64,000 nt of DNA from assembly GCA_019739335.1 (NCBI GenBank), contig CP073261.1, positions 2,904,001-2,968,000 on the forward strand, read 5' to 3'. This DNA comes from Erythrobacter sp. Its GTDB lineage: Bacteria > Pseudomonadota > Alphaproteobacteria > Sphingomonadales > Sphingomonadaceae. The notes under the pieces are model-generated. The model did not search any database. It was not told where the DNA came from and saw only the letters and a program-made list of their open reading frames with translations. Shown here in pieces: positions 17,975 through 26,012 of this stretch. Positions within the stretch are counted from its first letter, which is position 1, and every line of letters begins with the position of its first letter. Position numbers and translations under genes: made by a program.

Positions 17975-18563
17975 TCAGGCGGCCGGGGGCAGGCCATACG
18001 GGTTGGTGCCTTCCTGCGACTTCATGATGCCAAAGACGATAATCACGAGGTAGCCGAGCCAGCCGACATAGTTGAGCGGATCGCCGGCGACCTCTCCCTG
18101 CATCGCCTGCAATTCCGCTGCCGATTGCGCGGAGAGCATCATCTCGCGGACCTTATCGACCGAACCGATGCTTGCCCACAGTGCAGCGGCTTGCGTTACC
18201 AGCGGAATTGCAGCCCAATATCCCGGCTGGCCGACATCGTGCAGGCGGCGAACGAATGACGCCACCAGCAGCAATGCAGTAAGGGCGGCAGTGGCGACCG
18301 AAATCCAGACTGTAGCGGCAAGGCCGTCCGCCATGCCCGCCATCATCTGCGCCTCTAGCTGTGACGGATCCGCCCCGGACTGCGCGGCTTCGAAGGCCGA
18401 TCCCATCCCAGAGGCCAGCAGCGGCACGCTGGCCAACATTCCCACCACGAATTGCGCGATAATCAGGAACAGCACATACCACCAGAAAGTGGGCCGGGCG
18501 TCGCGACCGGAAAAAAACGGTAAGATGCGTCAGGTTATGCTTGATAGCGGGTATCAGTTCCAT
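17975..18563 (-). pseudogene. DUF805 membrane protein, frameshifted
   Basis: The start ATG at 18563 reads MELIPAIKHNLTHLTVFF and then leaves the family pattern, while the +1 frame from about 18511 continues with GRDARPTFWWYVLFLIIAQ and runs to the stop at 17975. Together these two frames make a normal DUF805 protein (GR...WW block, membrane helices, RRLHDVGQPGYW, GTNPYG ending). The junction is at a run of seven T followed by CC on the coding strand, and one extra base explains it. Either the gene is broken or this is a sequence error. DUF805 proteins are inner-membrane proteins of unknown function. Confidence 0.78.
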
Positions 18564-18590
18564 TGCCCCGTCCCCCTCCGTCTTGCGCCG

Positions 18591-20135
18591 TCAGTAAGCG
18601 CGCGCGACGAATATCCGCTCCACTGCTGGTGCGCCAGTGAAGATACACCGACCTTCGGCAGGAAGGGCGTGCATTGGCACGTTGCGGAATGTGAGCTTGT
18701 GCGCTTTCAGCTGTTCTTCGACCGCCTTCAAACCCTCACCGGTAGGCTTCGACCACTGTACCTCGACCCAGCCGGGATACTTGCGATCCCCGCCGAAGTA
18801 GGCGGCGAGCGCGTCGAGATCGGTCATGTCGCGGACGATGTTCGCATCGCGCCGGTCCTGCGCCTCGGTGAATAAGGCGTTCTGGATATCTGCGAGGATC
18901 GAAGGAACGGTTTGCACCGCAAGTTCACGCGAAGGGGCTTGGAACGCCGGCTTTCCGGTTGCCATATCCCACAGCGCATCGCGGCGCAGCAAGCTGACCA
19001 CTCCATTTTCCATATCGCGCGATCCGACTTCGATAATCACCGGCGCACCACGCCGCACCCAGTCCCACCGCTTGGCGGCGGCCTTGCCAGGCCGGGTGTC
19101 GAGCAGCACGCGCAGGGGTTCGCCCAGCGCCGCCTGCCCGGCGAGCATGGCGCGCAGTTCCTCGCACCACGCCAGCAAGGCATCGTCTTCCGGCCTTTCG
19201 CGCAACATCGGCAGGATCACTACCTGCTGGGGAGCGAGCGCGGGGGGCACTCGCAGTCCGTCATCGTCGCCATGCGCCATGATCATCGCGCCGACCATGC
19301 GGGTGGAGACGCCCCAGCTGGCGGTATGCGCCAGCGCCTGCGCGCCTTCCTTGTCCTGATAGCGGATGTTCGAGGCCTCGGCGAAGCTGGTGCCGAGATA
19401 GTGGCTGGTACCCGCCTGGAGCGCCTTGCCGTCCTGCATCATCGCTTCGATCGACCATGTCTCGCGCGCACCGGGGAACCGCTCGTTCTCCGGTTTCTCG
19501 CCCGCGATCACCGGCAGGGCGACGTCTTCCTCGGCAAAGGCGCGGTACATTTCCAGCGCGCGCATGGTTTCCGCTTTCGCCTCTTCCGCAGTGGCGTGGG
19601 CGGTGTGGCCTTCCTGCCAGAGGAATTCGCTGGTGCGCAGGAACATCCGCGTGCGCATTTCCCAGCGGACCACGTTTGCCCACTGGTTCAGCTTGAGCGG
19701 CAGGTCGCGCCAGCTCTGCACCCAGCGGCTCATCGCGTCGCCGATGATCGTTTCGGAGGTTGGCCGCACGACCAGCGGCTCTTCCAGCTTGGCGGAGGGA
19801 TCGGGGATCAGCCCGCCCTTCCCGTCCGCAATCAGCCGGTGATGGGTAACGACTGCCATTTCCTTGGCAAAGCCTTCAACATGCTCGGCCTCGCGGGCGA
19901 AATTGGCGAGCGGGATGAACAGCGGGAAATAGGCGTTCTGGATGCCCGCAGCCTTGATACGGTTGTCGAGCAGCCGTTGCATCCGTTCCCAGATGCCATA
20001 GCCCCACGGCTTGATCACCATGCAACCGCGCACCCCCGATTCCTCTGCCATGTCGGCAGCGGCGATAACCTCTTGGTACCAGGCGGCAAAATCGTCCTCG
20101 CGCTTGGTATTCAGGGCGTGGCGGATGGCGGACAT
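18591..20135 (-). CDS. proS: prolyl-tRNA synthetase
   Basis: A 514-residue class II synthetase that charges tRNA-Pro. The opening WYQEVIAAADMAEESGVRG, the block MVIKPWGYGIWE and motif 2-like RWEMRTRMFLRTSEFLWQEG match the archaeal/eukaryal-like form of ProRS, not the long bacterial form with the editing insertion. The C-terminal end (VERIFVARAY) fits the small extension of that form. It is followed on the same strand by no close gene; phaR lies 104 bases upstream. Identification as ProRS is firm, the subtype from motif memory is likely. Confidence 0.95.
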   Translation of the reverse strand: MSAIRHALNTKREDDFAAWYQEVIAAADMAEESGVRGCMVIKPWGYGIWERMQRLLDNRIKAAGIQNAYFPLFIPLANFAREAEHVEGFAKEMAVVTHHRLIADGKGGLIPDPSAKLEEPLVVRPTSETIIGDAMSRWVQSWRDLPLKLNQWANVVRWEMRTRMFLRTSEFLWQEGHTAHATAEEAKAETMRALEMYRAFAEEDVALPVIAGEKPENERFPGARETWSIEAMMQDGKALQAGTSHYLGTSFAEASNIRYQDKEGAQALAHTASWGVSTRMVGAMIMAHGDDDGLRVPPALAPQQVVILPMLRERPEDDALLAWCEELRAMLAGQAALGEPLRVLLDTRPGKAAAKRWDWVRRGAPVIIEVGSRDMENGVVSLLRRDALWDMATGKPAFQAPSRELAVQTVPSILADIQNALFTEAQDRRDANIVRDMTDLDALAAYFGGDRKYPGWVEVQWSKPTGEGLKAVEEQLKAHKLTFRNVPMHALPAEGRCIFTGAPAVERIFVARAY

Positions 20136-20239
20136 CGGGTGGCTTCCTGTCTGGATGGAACGGAAGCAGCCCCCTTGCCGCCGAGATGGCAGCCTGTCGA
20201 GACTTGTGTCGTGAACTCAGAACGAAATACCGCGCGAGA

Positions 20240-20809
20240 CTACTCGCCCAGTTTGTCCAACTTGCGCTGCATTTCCGCCATCTGTGCTCGCAGTGCGTCG
20301 ATATCCTCGCCGCCCTTGCTTTCACTCGCCGTTGGCGCAGGCGCGGGACCATTGCCCCCTGCACCCGGCATGAAAGCCTTCGCTGCAGCCTGGAACATCG
20401 CCATGTTGGTTTCGGCCATCCGGGTGAAGGCATCGGGGCCGATACTGGCCTTGAACGCGTCCTGCAGCTTGCTCTGGTTGGTCTGGAAGTTGGCCATCGC
20501 CGCTTCGAGATAGGGAGGCATCATCGCCTGCATCGAATTGCCGTACATCCCGATCAACTGGCGCAGGAAGCTGACCGGCAGCATATGTTCGCCGCTCGCT
20601 TCTTCCTCCATGATGATCTGGGTCAGAATCGAATGGGTGATATCGTTGCCCGTCTTTGCATCGAGCACCTGGAAATCCACACCCTCACGCACCATCACCG
20701 CCAGATCGTCCAGCGTGATGTAGCTGGAGGAACGGGTGTTGTAGAGCCGACGGTTGGCGTACTTCTTGATGATGACCGGTTCGGAGCCTTTGTCAGCCTT
20801 ATCGGCCAT
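20240..20809 (-). CDS. phaR: polyhydroxyalkanoate synthesis regulator PhaR
   Basis: A 189-residue DNA- and granule-binding repressor of PHA granule genes. The conserved N-terminal domain IIKKYANRRLYNTRSSSYI and LDDLAVMVREG, then the PHB-accumulation regulatory domain (TGNDITHSILTQIIMEEE; FLRQLIGMYGNSMQ), are near-consensus. The C-terminus ends in a coiled-coil-like helix (DALRAQMAEMQRKLDKLGE). It stands between proS and alr; no phaC or phasin is visible in the window. Confidence 0.95.
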   Translation of the reverse strand: MADKADKGSEPVIIKKYANRRLYNTRSSSYITLDDLAVMVREGVDFQVLDAKTGNDITHSILTQIIMEEEASGEHMLPVSFLRQLIGMYGNSMQAMMPPYLEAAMANFQTNQSKLQDAFKASIGPDAFTRMAETNMAMFQAAAKAFMPGAGGNGPAPAPTASESKGGEDIDALRAQMAEMQRKLDKLGE

Positions 20810-20885
20810 GGATAATACCTCTGTTCGGGAAATCCCACCTTAGCACTTGCAGCAATGAGTTTGCAATTGCGGTAAAGAGATGAGC

Positions 20886-21932
20886 TTAATTTCGCGCAAA
20901 GCGCTGGCCGAGTACGGTAAGCAGCTCGTATTGCGAGAGGCCGCTGCGTTGCGATACGCTCTGCAAATCGAAAGGCAAGTCTAGGAAATCGCCTTCCTTT
21001 ATGCCGCTCTCTCCCGCATCGACAACGATCATGTCCATCGATACGCGGCCGATGACCGGGAACATGCTGCACCCATGCTGCAACGCACATCCCGGGCCCA
21101 TCTGCCGCAACAATCCATCGGCATAGCCGATCGAGACGGTGGCAGCCCGGATCGGGTGGTTTGCCGTCCATGTTGCATTGTAGCCAACCGCATCGCCGGG
21201 CGAGAGATTGCGCAACTGGATCACCGCTGCCTGCGGAAAGGCGACCTGTCCGATTTTACCTGCCAGTGAAGGATTTGGAATGCCGCCGTAGAGCGCGATA
21301 CCGGGTCGGGTCAGGTCGAAGTGATAGTCCGCCCCCAGCATGATCCCCGCAGAATTGGCGAGGCTCAGCCGCCGCGCTTTCACAAGCCCAGCGGCATCGC
21401 GGAAAGTAGCCAGCTGTCGGGCATTCTGAGGGCTATCCTCATCTGCCGAGGCAAGGTGCGAGAGCAACGTATCTACCTCCAGCGCCTGCACTACCGGATC
21501 GGATAATTCGCCCGGAGCCAGACCCAACCGGTTGATCCCGCTGTCTACCATCAAATGGCAGGTCCCCCCGCCACTGGCGTTCCAGACTTGCGCCTGCTGC
21601 AGCGAATTGATGACCGGCCGCACACCTGTAGCCCGCGCATAGCCCGCCTCCGCGCCATTACGGACACCGTGGAGCAGGGCAATAGCATCGCCGGGCACAT
21701 GGGCCAGCACGGCGGGAACTTCGCTCCAGTGTGCCAGGAAGAACTGCCGCGCCCCGGCATCGCGCAATGCAGGCACTACCGCGTCCACGCCCAGACCATA
21801 GGCATTGGCCTTGACCGCCGCGCCAGCACTGGCGTTGCCCGAAAGCCGATCCAGCGCCCGCCAGTTGCTTGCCAGCGCATCCTTGTCCACCCGCAGGCGC
21901 AGGCTGCGCTGCGGCGGATCAGGCAGGATCAT
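20886..21932 (-). CDS. alr: alanine racemase
   Basis: A 348-residue PLP enzyme interconverting L- and D-alanine for peptidoglycan. I chose the ATG at 21932; it gives the usual N-terminus (SLRLRVDKDALASNWRAL), with PLP Lys41 in AVKANAYGLG. Further motifs are MVDSGINRLG, the SIGYADG block that includes a substrate/PLP contact, and GRVSMDMIVVD. The start overlaps the end of the MHS transporter gene by 14 bases, so it is the last gene of the radA-cvpA-IscU-like-transporter run. Confidence 0.94.
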   Translation of the reverse strand: MILPDPPQRSLRLRVDKDALASNWRALDRLSGNASAGAAVKANAYGLGVDAVVPALRDAGARQFFLAHWSEVPAVLAHVPGDAIALLHGVRNGAEAGYARATGVRPVINSLQQAQVWNASGGGTCHLMVDSGINRLGLAPGELSDPVVQALEVDTLLSHLASADEDSPQNARQLATFRDAAGLVKARRLSLANSAGIMLGADYHFDLTRPGIALYGGIPNPSLAGKIGQVAFPQAAVIQLRNLSPGDAVGYNATWTANHPIRAATVSIGYADGLLRQMGPGCALQHGCSMFPVIGRVSMDMIVVDAGESGIKEGDFLDLPFDLQSVSQRSGLSQYELLTVLGQRFARN

Positions 21933-23544
21933 CGGCAAAATCTCGCGGCGGGCCGTTCGGCAGGCCCCACCATGCAACCACCACCCCGAAGGCAACCACC
22001 GCCCAGGTGTACCACAAGCCCGAGTAGACATCCCCTGTCCGGGCCACGATGTATCCGGCGATCAGCGGCAGGAACCCACCGAGATAGCCCGCGCCAATAT
22101 GATAAGGAATCGACATCGAGGAGTAGCGGATCTTGGGCGGGAACATCTCCGCCAGCAGCGCCGCCACCGAACCGTAGGTCAGCGCCGAAAGCGCGCCCAG
22201 AACCAGCAGCAGGCCGATAATGCCGAGCACGCGGGTTAGCGGCGGAGACTGCCGTTCGAAGTCGTACCCCGCCGCTTCCAGCGAGCCACGGATGATCTCG
22301 CCGCGCTCGTCATCGCCCAGATCGGTGTAATCGAGACTGAAATCGCCGATGGTCACTACCGAACCTTGCGCTGCCTGGTCCTGAAGTGTGTATGGCACAC
22401 CAAGCGCGGTGAGATCCTGCAACACCCGCCCGCAAGCGGTCGCCTGCCTGTCAGCGAACGGATCGAATTCGCAAGCCGCCCCGCTCACCGAAACGGGCGC
22501 TTCCGCCGCTGCCCGCTGCAAGCCTGGATTGGCCAGTGCGCCCATGCCCCAGAAAATCGGAAACAGCAGTACCAGCGTCAGCAGCGCGCCGATCACGATC
22601 GGCTTCTTGCGCCCGACCCGGTCCGACCATTTGCCGACGACCAGATAGAAGCCCATCGCTATCAACCCGGCCACCAGCAGCACCAGTTCCACCGTGCCTT
22701 CCTCCATCCGCATCGGTCCGCGCAGGAACGACAGGCCGGAGAAAAAGGCGGTGTACCAGATCGTCGTCAGAATGCCGGTGATACCAAACAGCGCGACGAA
22801 GATGCGTTTCTTGTTGCCCGGATAGGTGAAGCTCTCGACAAACGGATTGCCGGACATTTCCCCCGCTGCCTTCATCGCCTGGAACACCGGGCTTTCGGAC
22901 AATTTGAGCCGCATCCAAAGCGAAATGCCGAGCAGGATCAGGCTGAGCAGGAACGGAATGCGCCAGCCCCATGCGGCGAAATCTTCTGCCGGGATCAGCG
23001 CCCGGCAAGTCACCACCACAAGGATGGACAGCACGAAACCGCCGACTACGCTGGCTTGGATGAAGCTGGTGTAGAACCCGCGCTTTTCCGGAGGGGCATG
23101 CTCTGCGACGTAGATCGCCGCGCCTCCATACTCGCCGCCCAGCGCCAGCCCTTGCAGGATACGCAGGAACAGAACGATCAGCGGCGCGACGATGCCGATG
23201 CTGGCTGCAGTCGGTACCAGCCCTACGCCCGCCGTAGCCACGCCCATCAGCGTGACGGTAACGAGGAAGGTGTATTTCCGCCCCAGCTTGTCGCCCAGAT
23301 AGCCGAACAGGATCGCACCCAGCGGGCGAAATCCGAAGCCGACCGCGAACCCGGCCCAGACCAGCAGCAATTGCAGCGTTTCGTTATCTGACGGGAAGAA
23401 CGCTGCGCCGATGAGTGCCGCGAGCGTGCCGTAGATGAAGAAATCGTACCATTCGAAAATCGTCCCCGCCGAACTGGCGGCGATGACGAGGCGAATTTCC
23501 TTTGCGCTCGGTTCGCGGATGTCCTGTGCGGCCTCGTCTGCCAT
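21919..23544 (-). CDS. MFS transporter, metabolite:H+ symporter family
   Basis: A 541-residue inner-membrane transporter. The start (SSAGTIFEWYDFFIYGTLA) and the loop GYLGDKLGRKYTF are characteristic of the MHS (ProP/KgtP/ShiA-like) family of proton symporters for organic acids or osmolytes. About twelve helices are visible. Between helices in the second half, residues about 345-435 form a hydrophilic insert (GAACEFDPFADRQATACG ... DDERGEIIRGSLEAAGYDF) with two cysteines, which is not in the classic transporters. Substrate unknown. It overlaps alr by 14 bases and lies 30 bases after the IscU-like gene. Confidence 0.87.
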   Translation of the reverse strand: MADEAAQDIREPSAKEIRLVIAASSAGTIFEWYDFFIYGTLAALIGAAFFPSDNETLQLLLVWAGFAVGFGFRPLGAILFGYLGDKLGRKYTFLVTVTLMGVATAGVGLVPTAASIGIVAPLIVLFLRILQGLALGGEYGGAAIYVAEHAPPEKRGFYTSFIQASVVGGFVLSILVVVTCRALIPAEDFAAWGWRIPFLLSLILLGISLWMRLKLSESPVFQAMKAAGEMSGNPFVESFTYPGNKKRIFVALFGITGILTTIWYTAFFSGLSFLRGPMRMEEGTVELVLLVAGLIAMGFYLVVGKWSDRVGRKKPIVIGALLTLVLLFPIFWGMGALANPGLQRAAAEAPVSVSGAACEFDPFADRQATACGRVLQDLTALGVPYTLQDQAAQGSVVTIGDFSLDYTDLGDDERGEIIRGSLEAAGYDFERQSPPLTRVLGIIGLLLVLGALSALTYGSVAALLAEMFPPKIRYSSMSIPYHIGAGYLGGFLPLIAGYIVARTGDVYSGLWYTWAVVAFGVVVAWWGLPNGPPRDFADDPA

Positions 23545-23574
23545 GCGCTCCCCCGGTCGATTGAGCTATCGCAA

Positions 23575-24006
23575 CTAGCGCGGCGATGGCAGGCTGGAAA
23601 GGGCTTCGACTGCCGCCTTCCACGGCAACAACATTGCCCCATGCCGCCCGCGAAAATCACGCGCCGGAGCGATCAGGCTGATGTCGGGCCAATCGGGTTG
23701 CGGGCCGTCGCTTTCGAGCCATGCCTGCATCGCGGCATACATGGCCGCGATTTCGCCAAGCGATTGACCCGCGGCATGACGAGCGAAAATGGCGGCAGAG
23801 GCCTGACCGACGGCACAAGCCCGCACCCGGAGGCCGAGCTCCGTGATGGCTCCGGCGGCATCGGCGCACAGATCGAGATCGAGCGTGGAACCGCAAGTGA
23901 CCGAGCGCGCCGAACCGTGCAGCGGTGCACCGGCCAGTGCCGGATAACGCGCCAACTCGACCGCAGCAGCCAGCATTTCGGGCGTGTAGAGCTTCTCCGC
24001 GCTCAC
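23575..24006 (-). CDS. IscU/NifU-like iron-sulfur scaffold-type protein
   Basis: A 143-residue protein with the IscU-like layout: LHGSARSVTCGSTLDLDL with the first Cys, then RVRACAVGQASAAIFA with the second. The third ligand region reads GRHGAMLLPWKA, without the Cys of canonical IscU. Such proteins are common in alphaproteobacteria beside cvpA/radA; whether they carry clusters is unclear. The GTG start overlaps the cvpA stop as GTGA. Function as a scaffold or carrier is inferred from family only. Confidence 0.78.
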   Translation of the reverse strand: MSAEKLYTPEMLAAAVELARYPALAGAPLHGSARSVTCGSTLDLDLCADAAGAITELGLRVRACAVGQASAAIFARHAAGQSLGEIAAMYAAMQAWLESDGPQPDWPDISLIAPARDFRGRHGAMLLPWKAAVEALSSLPSPR

Positions 24007-24533
24007 TCTTCGTCCGCGATGGCGGCTTCTTCGGCCAGCACCTGCGCCCTGCGCGCTTCGATCATCTGCACCATCGCCCGCGAACCGGCGTCGACGAGCT
24101 GATAACTCCGTGCTTCGGAAATCCAGAGTGGCCTGCCAGTCGCACCCCAGATCGTGTCGTAACCCAGCACCAGCAGCGAGAAGGCGATCACGACGATGAT
24201 GACACCCTTCACCGCCCCGAAACCGAAACCGAGCACGCGGTCGATCGGGCCGAGTACCGAGCTTCGCGATTTGCGTCCTGCGACGCTCGCGATCAGTTTC
24301 ATCGCCGCATAGGGGATCAGCAGCAACAGGGAAAACGCAAGGATGCTGGCGGTGACCGGCGAACCGATGAATTCGAAGATCGCTGCAGTCAGGTCGGTAT
24401 GCAGGAAATAGATTGCCAGCACCGCCAGCACCCAGGCGGCGAGCGACAGCACTTCCTGCACGAATCCGCGCAGGAAGCCGCCTACCGCGCCGACCCCGAC
24501 GATCAGCAGCACGATCAGATCAAATCCCGTCAT
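24003..24533 (-). CDS. cvpA: CvpA family membrane protein
   Basis: A 176-residue inner-membrane protein with four predicted helices, starting MTGFDLIVLLIVGVGAVGGF, the canonical CvpA opening, and including the GPIDRVLGFGFGAVKG block. CvpA is linked to colicin V export and to envelope stress tolerance in other bacteria. It sits 11 bases after radA and overlaps the IscU-like gene, in an arrangement (radA-cvpA) conserved in many alphaproteobacteria. Confidence 0.93.
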   Translation of the reverse strand: MTGFDLIVLLIVGVGAVGGFLRGFVQEVLSLAAWVLAVLAIYFLHTDLTAAIFEFIGSPVTASILAFSLLLLIPYAAMKLIASVAGRKSRSSVLGPIDRVLGFGFGAVKGVIIVVIAFSLLVLGYDTIWGATGRPLWISEARSYQLVDAGSRAMVQMIEARRAQVLAEEAAIADEE

Positions 24534-24544
24534 CGCTTACGTAA

Positions 24545-25912
24545 CTATGCCGAGGCCATCACCCGGTCAACGAGCGAGGCGACACCGCCGATTTCGGTGT
24601 AGCCGATTTGCTTCACTTCGCGCCCCCCGTCCACCGGCCCGCTGGCGCGCTTGAACCCCAGCTTGGCCGCCTCCCGCAGCCGCAGGGCCGAATGCGCCAC
24701 CGGCCGCACTTCGCCCGAAAGCGCCACTTCTCCCAACCAGATAGCATCGGCTGCAAGCGGCCGGTCCGCCAGCGCGGAGATCAGCGCAGCGGCCACCGCA
24801 AGGTCCGCCGCCGGATCGGATAGGCGATAACCGCCCGCGACATTGAGATAGACCTCGGCTGTGGAAAAGCTCAACCCGCAGCGCGATTCGAGCACCGCCA
24901 GCAGCATCGCCAGCCGCCCGCTGTCCCACCCCACCACCGCGCGGCGCGGGGTAGCGCCCGATTGCAGCCTCACGATCAGCGCCTGGATTTCCACAAGCAC
25001 CGGCCGCGTCCCCTCGATCGCCGGGAACACCGCGCTGCCCGCAATTGGCTCCTCCCGCCCCGACAGGAACAGCGAGGACGGGTTCGCGATTTCCGCCAGC
25101 CCGTGCCCTTCCATCGCGAATACACCGATCTCGTCCACCGCGCCGAAGCGGTTCTTGAGGCTGCGCAGGATGCGATACTGGTGGCTGCGCTCGCCCTCGA
25201 AACTCATCACTGTATCGACCATGTGTTCGAGCACCCGCGGCCCGGCGATGCTTCCGTCCTTGGTGACATGGCCGACCAGCACCAGACAGGTGCCGGTTTC
25301 CTTGGCGTAGCGGATCAGTTCGAACGCGCTCGCACGCACCTGGCTGACAGTGCCGGGAGCGCCCTCGATCATGTCCGAATGCATCGTCTGGATCGAATCG
25401 ACCACCAGCAGGTCGGGCGCTCCGCCCTTCCCCAGCGAGGTCAGGATATCGCGCACCGAGGTCGCGGCGGCCAGCTTCAAAGGCGCATCGGCCAGCCCGA
25501 GCCGCTGCGCGCGAAGCCGCACTTGCCCGGTCGCTTCCTCTCCGCTGACATAGACGACCTCGCCGCCCGTCCGCGCGATCGCGGCGGCGGCCTGCAACAA
25601 CAGGGTGCTCTTTCCGATTCCCGGCTCCCCGCCCATCAGGATCGCGCAGCCGGGCACCAGGCCACCACCCAGCGCCCGATCGAACTCGGCGATGCCGGTG
25701 CTGCGGCGCACGAGCGGCACGGTCGGCGCATCGAGCGATTCGAACATGATCGCGCGGCCCCCGCTGGCGAGGTGGTGCTTGGCGGCAAAGGCGGTTTCGG
25801 GAACGTCCTCCACCAGCGTGTTCCACTCGGCGCAATCTGGGCATTGCCCCTGCCAGCGAGAGGCAATGCTGCCGCATTCGGTACAGACGTAACGCTTCTT
25901 CGGCTTGGCCAT
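24545..25912 (-). CDS. radA: DNA repair protein RadA (Sms)
   Basis: A 455-residue RecA-like helicase involved in recombination branch migration. The N-terminal zinc finger has Cys at 10, 13, 24 and 27 (CTEC ... CPDC). Walker A is GEPGIGKSTLLLQ near residue 95, Walker B is DLLVVDSIQTM, the RadA-specific KNRFG motif lies in SLKNRFGAVDEIG, and a Lon-like C-terminal domain follows. It is the first gene of the radA-cvpA-IscU-like-MHS-alr run, divergent from the patatin gene across 100 bases. Confidence 0.97.
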   Translation of the reverse strand: MAKPKKRYVCTECGSIASRWQGQCPDCAEWNTLVEDVPETAFAAKHHLASGGRAIMFESLDAPTVPLVRRSTGIAEFDRALGGGLVPGCAILMGGEPGIGKSTLLLQAAAAIARTGGEVVYVSGEEATGQVRLRAQRLGLADAPLKLAAATSVRDILTSLGKGGAPDLLVVDSIQTMHSDMIEGAPGTVSQVRASAFELIRYAKETGTCLVLVGHVTKDGSIAGPRVLEHMVDTVMSFEGERSHQYRILRSLKNRFGAVDEIGVFAMEGHGLAEIANPSSLFLSGREEPIAGSAVFPAIEGTRPVLVEIQALIVRLQSGATPRRAVVGWDSGRLAMLLAVLESRCGLSFSTAEVYLNVAGGYRLSDPAADLAVAAALISALADRPLAADAIWLGEVALSGEVRPVAHSALRLREAAKLGFKRASGPVDGGREVKQIGYTEIGGVASLVDRVMASA

Positions 25913-26012
25913 GCAGCCCGACTAACCGGAACAGATTAAGAACACAAGCGCGGTTCACAACGGCGGATAGCCAGCTTCCCGCTCTAGGCAGGCAAGCGCA
26001 CATCTGCCAGTC

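Noticed and set aside
18500..18520. Programmed ribosomal frameshift in the DUF805 gene
   Set aside because: The shift needed is +1, with no slippery heptamer for -1 and no clear stimulator, so mutation or error is more likely.
18912..20513. Open frame (533 codons) antisense to proS
   Set aside because: No recognisable domain; proS on the other strand is certain.
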